A stretch of 64,000 bases of DNA from Saxidomus purpurata. Lineage: Eukaryota > Mollusca > Bivalvia > Venerida > Veneridae. Position numbers and translations under genes: made by a program. Location: positions 31,051,679 to 31,115,678 of the forward strand of contig JAFMSR010000019.1 of NCBI GenBank assembly GCA_022818135.1, read 5' to 3'. Below are positions 1 to 12,524 of the stretch, one piece after another. The notes below the pieces were generated by a model that saw only the letters and a list, made by a program, of their open reading frames with translations, made no database searches and was not told where the DNA came from. Positions within the stretch are counted from its first letter, which is position 1, and each line of letters opens with the position of its first letter.

Positions 1-159
1 TTAAGAAAACATTTTGGAGTTAACAGATGTTACATTTATTGAATTTAACACTCGTTTGGCCAGCCTAACAAATGATAAATCTCTAAATTTTCACATTGGT
101 CAGACTAAGAACATTAAAATTCAAAAGTACATGAACAGCAGAGGAAATACAGCGTTTGG

Positions 160-271
160 CCGGCCTAACAAATTATCAAAACAAAAAAATCAAAAGGGAA
201 GCCAGACCAAAAACGCAGCCTCCCAAAACGAGCCCCACAGCACCCGAATGCACACACACACACAAACGCAC

Positions 272-313
<42 letters not shown>

Positions 314-590
314 ATGTACACACACAAAGATACACTACAACAAAAGCATACAAAGCAACACACGAGGACAAAAGAACAATTTAGGCCTGGGGCACCGCCT
401 TGGAACGGTCAGTGGCAAAAACACCACTGGGGAGCTTAAACCGGTTTATGGGGCGCACCCAACCTCACTCTTACCCCCACTATGTTCCAAAGTCACAGGA
501 CAGTGTAATAAAAGAACCCTGCTAGGTGAATCTCTAACACACGCAATGGAAACAAAAGGCATGGTATGTAAAACACAAAAATGCTAAAAA
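160..590 (-). mobile_element. Partial copy of a dispersed CA-containing retroelement-like family (family R)
   Basis: This stretch shares a long block with 13696-14363 (same orientation) and 19235-19830 (opposite orientation). The shared parts are an ACGCAGCCTCC block, a CA microsatellite (about 250-312), and a block containing CACCGCCTTGGAACGGTC and AAACCGGTTTATGG. All copies stop at the same end (AACAAAAATAATATC side), while the other end varies. That pattern fits 5' truncation of a retroposed element whose sense strand is the minus strand here. Translated frames over the CA tract are low-complexity Thr/His and are not genes. The family is not named because I do not recognise an encoded protein. 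Confidence 0.7.
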
Positions 591-599
591 AAGATAAAT

Positions 600-1420
600 A
601 TAATATAGTACATATCATAATTATGGCCATTGTAAATTATAAGTTTCTACTGCGCAATAACAGTATATACACTGTATCATGTCTCATGACAAAGCAAATA
701 TTGTATAACACTATTGCAGGTATATGAAACCTTCTGACATAAAACTTAAATTTTCCTGCTTTTTGGGCTGCTCAATTACAATACTCAGTCATGAGTTGAC
801 TATAAATAACATATATATATATCGAGGGGTTAACGCAAAACTAAAATATCTACACTGACCCAGCATGAACACTTTACAGGATTATAATAGGAGAAAGAAA
901 CACCAATACCTCACAATGCAAGAGGTGGAATTCAATCATTTGTAAGAATGTTAAACTTGATCAGTTGGGAAGTGAGTTTATCAAAAAATAATTAAAAATC
1001 ATCACAGGAGCTTTCAGATATAAGGTCATAAACTCAACAATATATTCAATTCAAAGGGAGGTAATTTAAGAATTTGAATCTTTGGTGTCTCAACTCTCAC
1101 TTTTGCATTGTGTTTACATAAAACTTGAGTTTTCTAGTCTTGACATTAGTTTATTTTGTCTTGACAACCAATTTTGTTCTTGATAAACTGTCTGTTTTCA
1201 CTATATGAGTTATCTCCCTTTAATGCATGATAAATGGTTTTAACTTTTAGGCCTATTATCGCCTTTGTTATTTGTCTTATTTTATAGAGTCAGAGTGAAA
1301 TACAGTGATTTAATTTTGTGTGAAATATTTGTATAATAAAAGTGTAAAGTTTTCATTTTGGGTAAGTGTACTTATATTTCTATATACACTTACAATAGTT
1401 TCACGTTGATCCGTCGATAT
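600..1420. other. Non-coding AT-rich stretch, nothing recognised
   Basis: No open frame with protein-like composition, no repeat arm and no RNA-like fold was found in this stretch apart from short AT runs. Confidence 0.5.
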
Positions 1421-1424
1421 GCAC

Positions 1425-1706
1425 ATTTATGGAATGATATTGAGGTAAAAATTACACAATGCCTGCTTACTGTTACAATTTACTCATTGACACTGCTATT
1501 ATGCTTATTGGTACAGTCACTATGCATGCTTGCACTTTCATCACGCTTGTTGACAATTACACAATGTCTGCTACTGTTACAATTTACTCATTGACACTGC
1601 TATTATGCTTATTGGTACAGTCATTATGCATGCTTGCCCTTTCATCACGCTTGTTGACAATGATACCATGCTTGCTGGAAGTTACAACTTGTATGGTGTT
1701 TAGTCC
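1425..1706 (+). mobile_element. Left arm of a long inverted repeat (partner at 4340-4530)
   Basis: The arm reads ATGGAATGATATTGAGG then CTGCTTACTGTTACAATTTA, and it recurs as the reverse complement at 4340-4530. Inside the left arm a unit of about 102 bp is duplicated in tandem (about 1459-1560 and 1561-1665); the right arm has it once. The arms are about 2.6 kb apart, so together they outline a foldback or long-TIR element of about 3.1 kb. The enclosed DNA holds SINE-like and hAT-like pieces but no transposase that I can see. Confidence 0.65.
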
Positions 1707-2204
1707 CTGATGTCTATATGGCTGAATGACAGTGCAATGTAACGTAATGAAATATTTCAACATACCGGGACTGTATATAAGCTTTGATATTTCAACATTG
1801 CACAGTTATAATGCTCTTAGAACAAAACACACGATGGACCACACACATGAAAGATGCAATCAGCCACTAAGCAAGTTGAAAGTAAGCATAATGTTATTGC
1901 AAATTTGCACATCACTTTTGATACCAGGGGCGCACGTTCGTAGTTTTCGCGAAAGTGCGGAAACTCCGGCCTCGACGGACTTAAATTAGTGTTGCCTAAA
2001 CCGTTTCCCATCAGTGTGTCTTTTTGTTTCAATTACTCCATTAATTAGCACATCGCCGCTTAAGTTTTACGTAGCTTTCAAGCTTTATTTACAGACAATA
2101 TTTTTATTATTGGAAGAAATACATCGCCTTTTAAAAAATTTCTCGATGTCTCTTCTATACTACTGACACAATTTAATCGGCATCGTTATTATAAGTGGAA
2201 TAAA

Positions 2205-2555
2205 ACAGGGGCGGATCCAGGATTTGGTCTTAGGTGGGGCGTAACTTTTTTGCCATCTGCTCAAGCCTTATAAGACGGCAATTATGACTGTGTTTTATTC
2301 TTTGTTTTTAAGTAATCCAACACTAAACAGCGGTTGAGCGAGCGAGTGTATAATTAACATGTATAATTGAATGGCAATGAACAATGTCAGGGCCGTAGCC
2401 AGAGGTTAAAAAAATAGGAAAGGCCATTTTTGCATTTTCCGCTTTCAAACGTGTTTTTGATACTTTTAAGATACCGATTTCGGAAACAGAAAATATAAAT
2501 TTATACTCAGACATTTATTTAAGGTTGGGAATTTTAGCCCCCCTGGATCCGCTAG
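2205..2555. mobile_element. hAT-like MITE
   Basis: The left end CAGGGGCGGATCCAGGA is matched as an imperfect inverted copy by CCCCCTGGATCCGCTAG near 2536-2555. CAGGGGCG-type termini are typical of non-autonomous hAT elements. A second, unrelated end-like motif (CAGGGCCGTAGCCAGAGG, about 2389) suggests a nested or decayed insertion. There is no coding capacity. Confidence 0.5.
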
Positions 2556-2654
2556 TGGAAAAAATTGACGGAGAAGACGAGTACTAGAACTGGAGAAGAT
2601 TCTACAAGACCAATACAAGTTATGATTTGTCTCGTTGTAAATAGTGTAGTGATT

Positions 2655-3050
2655 GTAGGTTTATAGGCCACTTCCAACAGCCTTGCTGTTGGGTTATAAC
2701 CCTTTAGCGACGTGATTGAGTGTTTGCCTTCAGGTCACAAGGTCCGGGGTTCGAGCCCCAGGAGGGACCTTGGTATTTTCTCACCCAGGATTTACTTTAA
2801 TGGTGTCAGAAGTGTTTGACGGACTCATTCGGGGAGCATGGAGGGTCAATCTGGAGGGCTGTCTAGCTCTGAAAAGTAAAAGAGGGAGAAGTGTAGGTTG
2901 TAGGTTTATAGGCCACTTCCAACAGCCTTGCTGTTGGGTTAACCCTTTAGCGACGTGGATGAGTGTCCGCCTTCAGATCACGAGGTCCGGTGTTTGAGCC
3001 CCAGGAGGGACCTTGGTATTTTCTCACCCAGGATTTACTTCAATAGGTTT
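2655..3050 (+). mobile_element. Two tandem tRNA-derived SINE-like units
   Basis: Two units (2655-2897 and 2898-3050) both start GTAGGTTTATAGGCCACTTC. Each contains a polymerase III A-box-like stretch (TTTAGCGACGTG) followed about 35 bp later by a B-box-like stretch (GGTTCGAGCCCC or TGTTTGAGCCCC). Both then share CTTGGTATTTTCTCACCCAGG. The tRNA-like head cannot fold into a full cloverleaf, so this is a retroposon unit and not a tRNA gene. Confidence 0.6.
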
Positions 3051-3341
3051 TTTGGGCATAGTAGAGTAGTATACCATCGGAAGTGCTATTGAGCCATTCT
3101 GCACTAGTCAATTGCAATCATTGCCTTCACACCGTAGGGGAACTCGGAATGGGAGGGAAATGCCGTGTTTTTAGCATCCAGCTTTCCCATGCAGGAGTTA
3201 TGTTATGTGTTGTAACTGAGGGGCAGGAGTGTTAAAGAAGTATTTGACATTTTATAAATATAGTGAAAATGGAAGTGGAAATCTGTTTGTTTTTTAACAT
3301 TATCTGTATGCATTTATTGAAGTAAAGCATTATATTCATAT

Positions 3342-3557
3342 CAGTGGTGTAGCTAGGTTAAAACAATGTGTACTCTAAGCGGTTCCAGCACCAAAGATGC
3401 GAACATACTAGGATTGTTTGTGGGCTATCCTTCTTGAAAAAATAGAAATGAGGAAGCCCAATGATGCATTTAAAATTAATTTTAAAACCGATCATTTTGA
3501 ACACACCAATTAATGTGTACGCAACGCATTTTTGCGTACCGGTACCTACGCCACTGC
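3342..3557. mobile_element. Short TIR element (hAT-like MITE)
   Basis: CAGTGGTGTAGCTAGG on the left is matched by an inverted CCTACGCCACTG at about 3545-3556. It is about 215 bp long and non-coding. The CAGTGGCGTAG terminus is of the type common in hAT-derived MITEs. Confidence 0.5.
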
Positions 3558-4339
3558 ATATTATTCAAAGATTTTATCATAATTACATGTACAAAAGTGA
3601 CCTATTGGTCTAGCAGAATTAGAAATAAAATAAAAATCTAACCGACAAAGGATATGATTTTAATTGATTGCATTAATAAGTATTATTTTCAAACAAAATG
3701 ATTACATGTAAAAATATAAAACGTAACACCAGATATACAAAAACGTACATTTAAACTAAACATTTTTCACAGTAAAATGATTTATAACATGCTTAATATG
3801 ATGTTGTTAAAGTGGGGCGTATTGTCACTAATGTGGGACGAATCGTAAATGGGGCAAATCGTTATATTACCTTCCTTTTATAATACATTTCCTAGAAAAT
3901 CAAAGGATTTAAAATTCCTGTAACCTCCAAGGCACTCAGTATGTTACCAAATATGAACATTTAGTTATGAAAGAAATTTTTTGAAAGATTTCAGAAAGAT
4001 ATGATATGTTGTAACGTGTAATGTCCATGGTAATTTATTGCTACAAGCTAATTTACCTTACAGCAATTATGTTACAAAATATCAGTTTATCCACGATAAT
4101 CTTTCCGGCAAATAATTATCAAATTAGGAAAAACACGACTAGAACATAGCGCCCTCTGTTATCAAAATGTGACTTATAATTTTGAAAGGACATTATGCTT
4201 AGTTCTATTTTGCCTAGTGCCTGATAACATTTTCCATACTGGTTGATCACTTCGTGCATTTTGTTCTTGGATGCAAGATAACCACAGCATGATGAAATAA
4301 ACCATTACGCTAGATTGCACTGTCATACAGTCAAATGAA

Positions 4340-4530
4340 AATATGAAAAAGGCACCATGGCCTAAACAACATACAAGTTGTAACTTCCAGCAAGCATGGT
4401 ATCATTGTCAACAAGCGTGATGAAAGTGCAAGCATGCATGATGACTGTACCAATAAGCACCATAGCAGTGTCAATGAGTAAATTGTAACAGTAAGCAGGC
4501 ATAGTGTAATTTTTACCTCAATATCATTCC
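4340..4530 (-). mobile_element. Right arm of the long inverted repeat (partner at 1425-1706)
   Basis: This is the reverse complement of the left arm: it contains TACAAGTTGTAACTTCCAGC, then ACAGTAAGCAGGCATAGTG and CCTCAATATCATTCCAT. It carries one copy of the 102-bp unit that is doubled in the left arm. Confidence 0.65.
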
Positions 4531-4879
4531 ATACACATTCATAGTGCGGGATATTGAATTACTGTTTACAACAAGGAAAAAGTTTCATTGTAACTGTTTG
4601 CTTTAGCTCAAATTAAATTATTTCACAAAAAAAATAAGTTGAAGACGTAAAAGAAACAAATCTTTAAAACGCCAGGCAAGCAACAGGGGCGAAGCTGGGA
4701 AAATACAGTTTGAAGAGGGGGTTGGGCATACTCCCCTGAAATTTTTAAGATTCTATATCGCCACAGCTGCATTCTTATGCATTTTGGGGCATAATTTGAC
4801 GAAAAGATAAAGACCATCATTATTCTATTTTTTTCTAACGGTAAAATTTTTTTATTCACATACGTGTGCTCTTAAAAAT

Positions 4880-5155
4880 CTTAAACAGGAGAAAAATATA
4901 TCTAATGCCTTTGGGTTTGGTTTAACGGCACCTCTAAGCTATATGGTTATATTTGGCATTTCAAAAGCGTATGTAACGCTTTATAATTAGTAGCGTGTAA
5001 TTTCAAATATAAATATATACATGTGATTAACGGGAATTTATACTGGAACCTTTTTATTTGACTATTCGTTGTAAAATATGTTACATTTGTATTTTCAAAG
5101 AGTTTGAAGAACTTTATTTGTTCACCAAAATCCGAGAGCGAGCACCTTTAAAAAT
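4880..5155 (+). mobile_element. Partial copy of the GAGCGAGCAGC-terminated MITE family (MITE-2)
   Basis: It matches the 3' two-thirds of the copy at 31995-32370: TTTAACGGCACC, GCGTATGTAACGCTTTATAA, GGAACCTTTTTATTTGACTA, and the terminal GAGAGCGAGCACCTTTAA. The 5' terminal repeat is missing. Confidence 0.6.
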
Positions 5156-5199
5156 TAATTTATAAAATATCTCACACATATAATATATTCCGTAATGCT

Positions 5200-7430
5200 C
5201 TGACTAGTTTAACAACGTTAAACCTCGCTATTATTGCCTTTGTAAAAAGATACCAACAATATTATGTATCTACGACTCGGTTCATCATTTATTGCTATCT
5301 CGTTTATTTATGTACCTTAAATGAAATAGATTATAAAAGTCAGAATTTATATGATATGAATGCAATCGGGCGTTTATTTCACTAATATTGGCGGGATTCA
5401 AGTGAAATTGTAAGGTCCTATCTGTTACTGCCGCACGGTAGTTTTATACCTTTGTATATAAACACAAGGTTATCAATATTATGAACTTTACGCTTTGCTG
5501 ATCGCGGAAAAGGGTAACATGGTCGGTCTTATTTTCCACAAAACCTATCTTTACAAGATCGTATTTCTGTCAAAACAAACATCTTATGAATAATACCTGC
5601 AAATCCTAACAAAAGCATAGACAAATCTCTCAAATCCATTCTGAATAATAAGAACACAGAGACTTAAAGAATTCCGTATTCTGCACAGGCCTCACTCGAA
5701 CTTGTCCTTTTAGCGGTTTCAACAAGACATTTAACAATGTTATTTTCCGTTGGATCCTCTACATCATTCGTATAGTGCGTCCTCTTGGTCCCAAAAATTG
5801 CGAAAGTAATAACATGATCAGATTAACTACTTTATAATAGTTGTGTGAGGTATAAATTGATTTTGCCGGCATTGCCACTAATATTTTCTCTTTGCAGTAC
5901 GTTTTAAACTGAGAATAAGCACTCTTTTATATTGTAGCTGTATCCCGCCGTATTATCCTGCATTAAATCCTGCAAAGCTGCCGTCGAACTTCCTCTGGAA
6001 CGTAGTCTTTAAGCCAACACCTTTTAAAAGAAGTGCATTATAATTCCAGTACTTCAAATATATCTAGTTCTACAAGTAATAACCTTTTCTACTGTTGCTT
6101 GTTTACAATGTATAAAGCTATCATACCGAAAGGCAAAGGAACTTTGCCTAAAATCCCGTTATTCCCTAATCCAGCTTTGACAACATTCAACATGCCCAAA
6201 TTCACAGACTCGGCAATACAATTTTAAAATCTGCCTTCCTCATTACACAGACATTGCGAAAATGGCGAGCTTTTCCATAAAGGAATAATCAATGTGCAGT
6301 TCGCTCTTTCAACATTTATCTTATTAAAACAAGAACTGACGAATCTAGGGGGTTACACGACCTAGTGAAATTCGTGACCCAACGTTGTACTAATGCAGAA
6401 ACAGCTTCAGTTCCCGGCACCCAGCACCGGTTATTTAAACGCAGTAATTGTAATTAAAATGAGCAGCGAAACTATCAACGATGCAAGGTCCCCAAATTTA
6501 ATTCAACCATTCGTAAACAGGATCAGTAATTTGCCAGTCGTCACCATCTCTACAACGGCTTTAATAATCTGCGGTCTTGTCGCCGTCCCGCGAAATCCAT
6601 TCCGGACAGATATATATTTTCTCCCTGACACAAAATGGTTAAATCTAAGCAACTTCTTGAATGTGCGATTTGCGACGACTGTTTACTAATAACGACTTTA
6701 CACTTTGGTAAATCTTAACATGACAATTGCTTGCCTTTTCCGACGCACTAATATAACTCACTTCCGGAAGACTAATGGTTCATTAAGAGCAACGCCACAC
6801 CACGCCTTTCTGCTAATCTCACTTTGTACAAAACAAAGGTTATCCCTGGCTGATTTATCATTATCTTAGACAAACGAGAGCATGTACTTATTTTCAAGGC
6901 ATTTTATAGCCGTTCTTGACAACACTACGAATATAAATGCTATCAGAAGCTTCTTGTCATTTGGCTAAATTCATTTAGTCTACCTACTGGTGAAACAAAA
7001 ACTTCCGTTGGGACTCGATCCCTTCTACTCTTAACTTATCATTAGACAGATCATGTGTGGAAACATCGGCAATAAATATATTACTTGTACTGCCATTTGT
7101 CTGCTCTACAGAAAAACTATCATCAAATGCATTTTCCGGTCCATCGTTTTCATTGATTAAAGAGTTTAACAAACAAATACTCATCTTATTGTTCGAAAAG
7201 GTAGCTGTATATTCTCTAGAATATTTCCAGTGGTCAGCAAGCGAAACGTAAGCCAGGTGGTCTCCGTGGCTGTGACGTTGTTGCGACAGGCGACTGCTCA
7301 GTGCTGGTACTGTCAACCGTTCACTGCCGCCTGATGGGACGCCTTTTTTTTGATTTTTTTAAACTACTTGTCGGTATGCAATACAACTTCATCATTTAAT
7401 ACCCTGAAGGAAGTGCAAAGGACAAGACCA
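5200..7430. other. Unassigned block with weak coding-like pieces on the minus strand
   Basis: No known family is recognised. On the minus strand an open stretch covers 6986-7316 (about 110 codons, reading SLADHWKYSREYTATF, ending at a possible donor GTAGGT). A second open stretch ends in a stop near 5668 (reading ENNIVKCLVETAKRTSSS). A possible plus-strand frame spans 6393-6689. Composition is slightly less AT-rich than the flanks. These could be exons of a minus-strand gene, remnants of a transposon, or chance. I could not join them with consistent splice phases, so no gene is called. Confidence 0.2.
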
Positions 7431-7469
7431 TACGGTATGTTGCTATTAGTAGAGTCAGGCGGTCTGTTG

Positions 7470-8215
7470 CATTTTCCTTGTTCGGAGCATAACTTGAAAA
7501 CTGCTTGTTGGAATTCAATACAACTTCATACAATGGTCAATCACATTGAGAGGAAGTGCAGTGCACAAGAACCATAACTCTATCATGACTAATTACAGAG
7601 TTATTGCCCTTTGTTACTTTTCCTTGTCCGGAATATAACTTGAAAACTACTTGTTGGAATTCAATACAAATTCATACAATGGTCAAGCTCATTGAGAGGA
7701 AGTGCAGTGCATAGGAACCATAACTCCATCTTGACTTACTACAGAGTTATTGCCCTTTGTTACTTTCACTAATCCGGAGTATAACTTGAAAACTGCTTGT
7801 TGGAATTCAATACAACTTCATACAATGGTCAATCACATTAAGAGGAAGTGCAGTGTGCAAGAACCATAACTATATCATGACTAATTACAGAGTTATTGCC
7901 CTTTGTTACTTTTCCTTGTCCGGAGCATAACTTGAAAACTACTACAATGTAGTTGGAATTCAATAAAACTTCATATAATTGTCAAGCACAATGACAGGAA
8001 GTGCAGTGTGCAAGAACCATAACTCTATCTTGACTAATTACATAGTTATTGCCCTTTGTTACTTTTCCTTGTCCGGAGCATAACTTGAAAACTACTACAA
8101 TGTAGTTGGAATTCAATAAAACTTCATACAATTGTCAAGCACAATGACAGGAAGTGCAGTGTGCAAGAACCATAACTCTATCTTGACAAATTACAGTTAT
8201 TGCCAAGAACGATAT
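7470..8215. repeat. Tandem repeat, about 145-155 bp unit, five copies
   Basis: Units begin near 7477, 7620, 7764, 7910 and 8066. Each has TTGTCCGGAGCATAACTTG or a close variant, then TTGGAATTCAATA, GAGGAAGTGCAGTG and ATTGCCCTTTGTTAC. The last two units are closest to each other and share an extra ACTACAATGTAG, suggesting recent local duplication at that end. Confidence 0.85.
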
Positions 8216-8219
8216 CTCT

Positions 8220-8917
8220 ATTTTAGTTTTTTTGCAAGGTATTCTGTTACTTCCTCAGTTGATAAAGTAGTCTTTCGGGGGTATTAATCACATTTAGTGA
8301 TAGGTCTAGTTTAATTTTCTGTTGTTTCCCTCATCTCGGCTTTGTATTTTTCTTCTCGTCATCCAAGTCGCTAACCAATGGATTGGCCTCGTATTCGTGC
8401 ACATCTCGCCATCCAAGATTCAGCTAACTTTATTAGCTTTTGACGATTTGAGAGCATGTTTTGAACTTCTGCTAATTTGTGCCTGCACCTCTGCATTCTG
8501 CCGTTTTCTAACAAATTTGAAGATTCATCTAATTTTACAGAAACCTTAGCATTATATTTAAGGTAGTACTGTATGCGACCTTTCTCCGACGTCAGGCGTC
8601 AAAAAAAGAGTTTTCTTCGATTGTTATGAAATTTTGCATAATGATACTCTAGCATGTTGTTCGTATTTTATTCGTTTTAATCTTTCTATTTTTCACTTCG
8701 ATTCATAGCAACGCGACGTCGAATGTAAATGGTGTAAAATCAACGTTTTACAGGCAAAATTATTTCATATATGCTCCTACTGTGATTTCAAAAACACCAT
8801 ATGCGAGCTCTCTATCTGCAGAATACGCACATATAAAATGTTAGATGCTATTGCCGTCATTATTTCCAACCCAAAACGTTCAATACTGAAAATCTGCCCA
8901 TTTCTTCACCAAGAAAC
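8220..8917. other. Non-coding, nothing recognised
   Basis: No gene, RNA or repeat family was identified. Short open frames here have no protein-like composition or splice support. Confidence 0.4.
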
Positions 8918-8963
8918 TTTTAGGTAAGTTTTTGGTCAACGGAAAGAGATTCAACCAACTAAA

Positions 8964-9047
8964 AACAAAAATAATATCAAACAGGGAATGCCACGTACCA
9001 AAAACGCAGCCTCCCCAAAACTTTTAGCACCCAGTAAGTTTTGGTCA

Positions 9048-9091
<44 letters not shown>

Positions 9092-9134
9092 CACACACAA
9101 TCAGTACACACACACATATACACTACCAACACAC
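8964..9134 (-). mobile_element. Short family R copy nested in the left TIR
   Basis: It starts at the family's fixed end (AACAAAAATAATATC), followed by the ACGCAGCCTCC block and a CA array. It splits the left terminal repeat of the surrounding element. ACTAAA is found on both sides (8958-8963 and 9135-9140) and may be a short target-site duplication. Confidence 0.65.
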
Positions 9135-9384
9135 ACTAAAGACTCACATTGAGATTAAGCGTAGATCCTAACAAATAACATAAAAAAATGAAAAAGGGGT
9201 GGTCTTCGCGCATTATTTTTCACAAAATTAAATAAAGTTCGGACATTAAGAATAATGATAACGTCGCCGCCTGACGTCTATGAGCGCATTTTGGCGCCAT
9301 GCATACATGAATCGTAAGGTCAGCTTAAACAAAGATGAGCGTTGAAACAGCCATCTTTTGAAACGCAAATGTAGAATAATCATT

Positions 9385-9557
9385 ATGGAACAAATAGAAA
9401 CAGATAGTGATACCCATAAGTTACATAATTATATTGAAGCGTCTCAGAAATATATATGCGCCGTTGTACCGGAAGCCGACGACATTGGAGCGCAGACGAA
9501 AATGCCAGTTAAAACGTTTGAAGAATTTGAGAAAACACTATTTTCGCGGAGCAGAAG
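9385..9557 (+). CDS. Candidate first coding exon, unknown product
   Basis: An ATG at 9385 opens 57 codons plus two bases that end exactly at a good donor (AGAAG|GTAATA). The translation is acidic and protein-like: it starts MEQIETDSDTHKLHNY and ends KTFEEFEKTLFSRSRR, with no low-complexity bias. It lies inside the long-TIR element, just within the left arm, where an element-encoded gene could start. No second exon with matching phase could be identified up to 11,950, and I do not recognise a family. It may be a transposase 5' exon, a captured host exon, or chance. Confidence 0.3.
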
Positions 9558-11499
9558 GTAATATCGGGGCAAGCTGTGATAATCAGGGGAGCTGTCATGG
9601 TCAAAGCAATAGAGGAACATGCTAATTTATCTTTGAAAGTATATATACCGTTTGTACATGTACCTTTAAGTAGATGTATGAGAAATTATGCACACACATG
9701 CGTCTCGAACGTGCGTTCCATCAAAAACTTTCTGTTTACTAGTATTAATTAAGCCCATGGTGGCAAACATTTACATAATATACCGATGAACAGTGGAGAA
9801 ATAAATAGAAAATTAAATAATTTATATTGTTTGACAGATCGTTCGTTGCACAGTCCTGTTCGCGCATAATCATGTATAATATTCAACATGACATGAAGGT
9901 ATGATCATTGTTATCATTTACTGTTACTTTCAACATTTTCGAAAACTCGACCGTGTTTTTATGAAATATTCGAGGGTAATCGGCACCATCAAAAGCTAAA
10001 AAAAATTAGGAACGGATGTTCTTAAGCATAAAATAGGGGGGGAAAACAAAAAAAAAAAAAAGACATTTTTATTTTTATCAGTGTTTCTATTACAGTTAAG
10101 CAAATGTTGGGTATTTACATTTTAAACATTTAGCGCGTACATTTCCTCCTATAGGTACCAACCCCTACCCATTCAAAGTGAGACAAACACTGCTGATGTT
10201 GAATACAATAGTTAGCGTGTCAATGAGCACCTGCTAAACAGTAACGTTTAGTGACGTACCTGAACAGCAGACGATTACAAAGATACGAGATTTATTTACA
10301 AGCTCTGTGTATGCAATTAACATAAATATGGAAGTAAAAATTATACATAATTACAAAGACACATGACCATCGACGACAACGGCTAAATTCAGATTTCAAA
10401 AGCCATGTCAATGTTTTGAAACACGTTTTATTTTTATAGTCTAATTTCAATGTGCGTTCTCTTTTTACGTTTCACGTGTGACATGCCTATTCGCAACCTA
10501 GAAGTTATGCATACTTTACACAGGTCAGGACAGGAAGCTTTGATACAAAGATTTAAGTGCGCGCTATATGACATTGGAAGTCGATACGCCATGAAACACC
10601 ATTCATTTATTCATTGTACGGACATGTGCATCATTATGGCGATCTGGTCAATACATGCGAATATGATTTTTTTATACAGCTGTTTAGTTCCACAATTTTG
10701 ATCTTCAATTTTGATCTAGAGGAATAAGTATGCTAAATAGGTGAAAACCGGAACCAGGCTTTTTGTCTAGGGAACATGCGGACCTACACTATGTGTGTGA
10801 TCGCTGATTAAATGAAAATAAAATAATGCATACGGGAATAGTTCTTTTGAAATAATCGCTTGATGATAGAATACGAATGAAATGAGGAGAGAAAAATCTA
10901 GATATAATTCATAACTGAAATATTTGGTATTTGAAAATACTGATATTTTTGGTCAGTGACTACTAAAAATGGCCCGAAAATGGGGGTGGTGTCATTCAGC
11001 TCCAAATTAATGGCATAAAGTATTGAATAACATGTATAAATAAAATAAAATGAATTCCAGCTGTTTGGGTAGTCGCACTGGCCGAAAACCTTATAATGTA
11101 AGTCTATGGAAATGTATTTAGCATACTTATACATTTACCTAAAGCGATATTATACGTAAATGCGTATCGCCTTAAAAGAATGATTATCATAGAGATGCTA
11201 GCTTGAACATACTCACGTGTGTCTGTGATGCCCATTTGATGTATAGAGCATTTTGCGCTCTGTGATACTTTACATGTTTTAGCATCTGGCAACTTTTAAC
11301 GTTGCCACTAAAAATGAGTTAGGGGCGGTGCAATGTATTCTGTCTATTGTTCCTTGTAAGATGGAAGACGTTAACTTTGATTATGGGCGACGGGTAACTC
11401 GGGGGCATCTGGTGTCAGTATACTTCGGGATATAGTTTTTTTCTAATAGAAATATTTTTTTCAGAACGTAGATAGTTGATATTGACTGTAGTTTGTTTG

Positions 11500-11690
11500 T
11501 TTGGGGGTTTAACATCCGTTTTCAACAGTATTACAGTGTTTACAGGCGGGCAGTTTACCTAACCATCGTTCCTGGGAAGGATCTGTTCTAGACTACCATC
11601 CTCCGTAAGAAACTGCCCACTTTCTCACATAAAGAGACATTGCCGGTAGCAGGGCTCTAACCTATAACCCTCAATTAGTGTGAGGTTACA
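11500..11690. repeat. Dispersed molluscan-type repeat fragment
   Basis: It contains GGGGGTTTAACATCCGTTTT, CAACAGTATTACAGTG, GGCGGGCAGTTTACCTAACC and GTTCCTGGGAAGG. This word order is familiar to me from abundant bivalve dispersed repeats. It has no coding capacity. Confidence 0.45.
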
Positions 11691-12524
11691 GTGATTTTAA
11701 ATCAGATTTTAAAACGGTAGCTGTTTTATATACAGTACATTTGTCATTCAATTGTAACGAAATGGTAGATAAAATGTTTTAAGTAATATAGAAGATGTCG
11801 TAGCATTTAAATGTTTATGACTAGCATAATATACACGATTCAGTCATTTTAATCTCAAAACCCATACGCAATTCTTGAATTGGCCTTCAATGTGCGCTAA
11901 TATATACTACATAATTATATTTGCCAAACCTGCGCGTAATAACGTCGGACGACAGTCCGCATGACGTTATTATTCCACAGTCATTATAATTCGTGATGTC
12001 CGAACAATACTTTATTGCAATTTTGTGAAAATTAATGCGCGAAGACCCGCCCCCCTTTTTAATGTTTTTATGTTATTTGTTAGGAGCTACGCTAAATCCC
12101 CATGCGAGCCATTATTCGGTTGAATCTCGTTCCGTTGACCAAAACTAACCTTAAAGTCAGTCGAGGATCACAATTCACATCAGTTGTAGGGTATGTCTTT
12201 ATAATCTAATCTAATTATCATCCCACATACGAAATAAATGTGTATAGATTAGTAACAATCACAGAGAGTTGTTTGGTACTTATTACGGTCAACTTTGCCG
12301 GCCAAGTAAGGCATCGTTTTGATTAGTAGTGTCCATGTTAGTGTGGTGGGTACTTACATCAAAAATTTAAAAATGAAAAATGAAAAATGTTAAAATATTG
12401 AAAGTTTTTAAATCAAACAATTGATGTAAGAACCATTTTATTTTTAGGTCTTGAGAGAAGAGAAATACCACCATCATTCAACGACGATAGATTTATTATT
12501 GAAAGTTGTGAGTTACAGTCACTA

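Larger units (their letters stand above)
8918..12156. mobile_element. About 3.2 kb element with long (about 200 bp) terminal inverted repeats
   Basis: The left arm (8918-9262, excluding a 171-bp insertion) and the right arm (about 11960-12156, inverted) share TTTTGGTCAACGGAA, GAGATTCAACC, CCTAACAAATAACATAAA, GTCTTCGCGCATTA, TTTTCACAAAATT and GTTCGGACAT. The interior of about 2.7 kb has one candidate 5' exon (9385-9557), a poly-A tract near 10040, and a bivalve-type dispersed repeat (about 11500-11690). No transposase motif was recognised, so it is a DNA-transposon-like or foldback element of unknown class. Arm divergence is moderate, suggesting an old insertion. Confidence 0.6.

Noticed and set aside
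14..587. Open frames of about 140 codons over the first CA repeat
   Set aside because: They read through CA/AC microsatellite (His-Thr repeats) and family R sequence; the same frames appear at every repeat copy, in different contexts.
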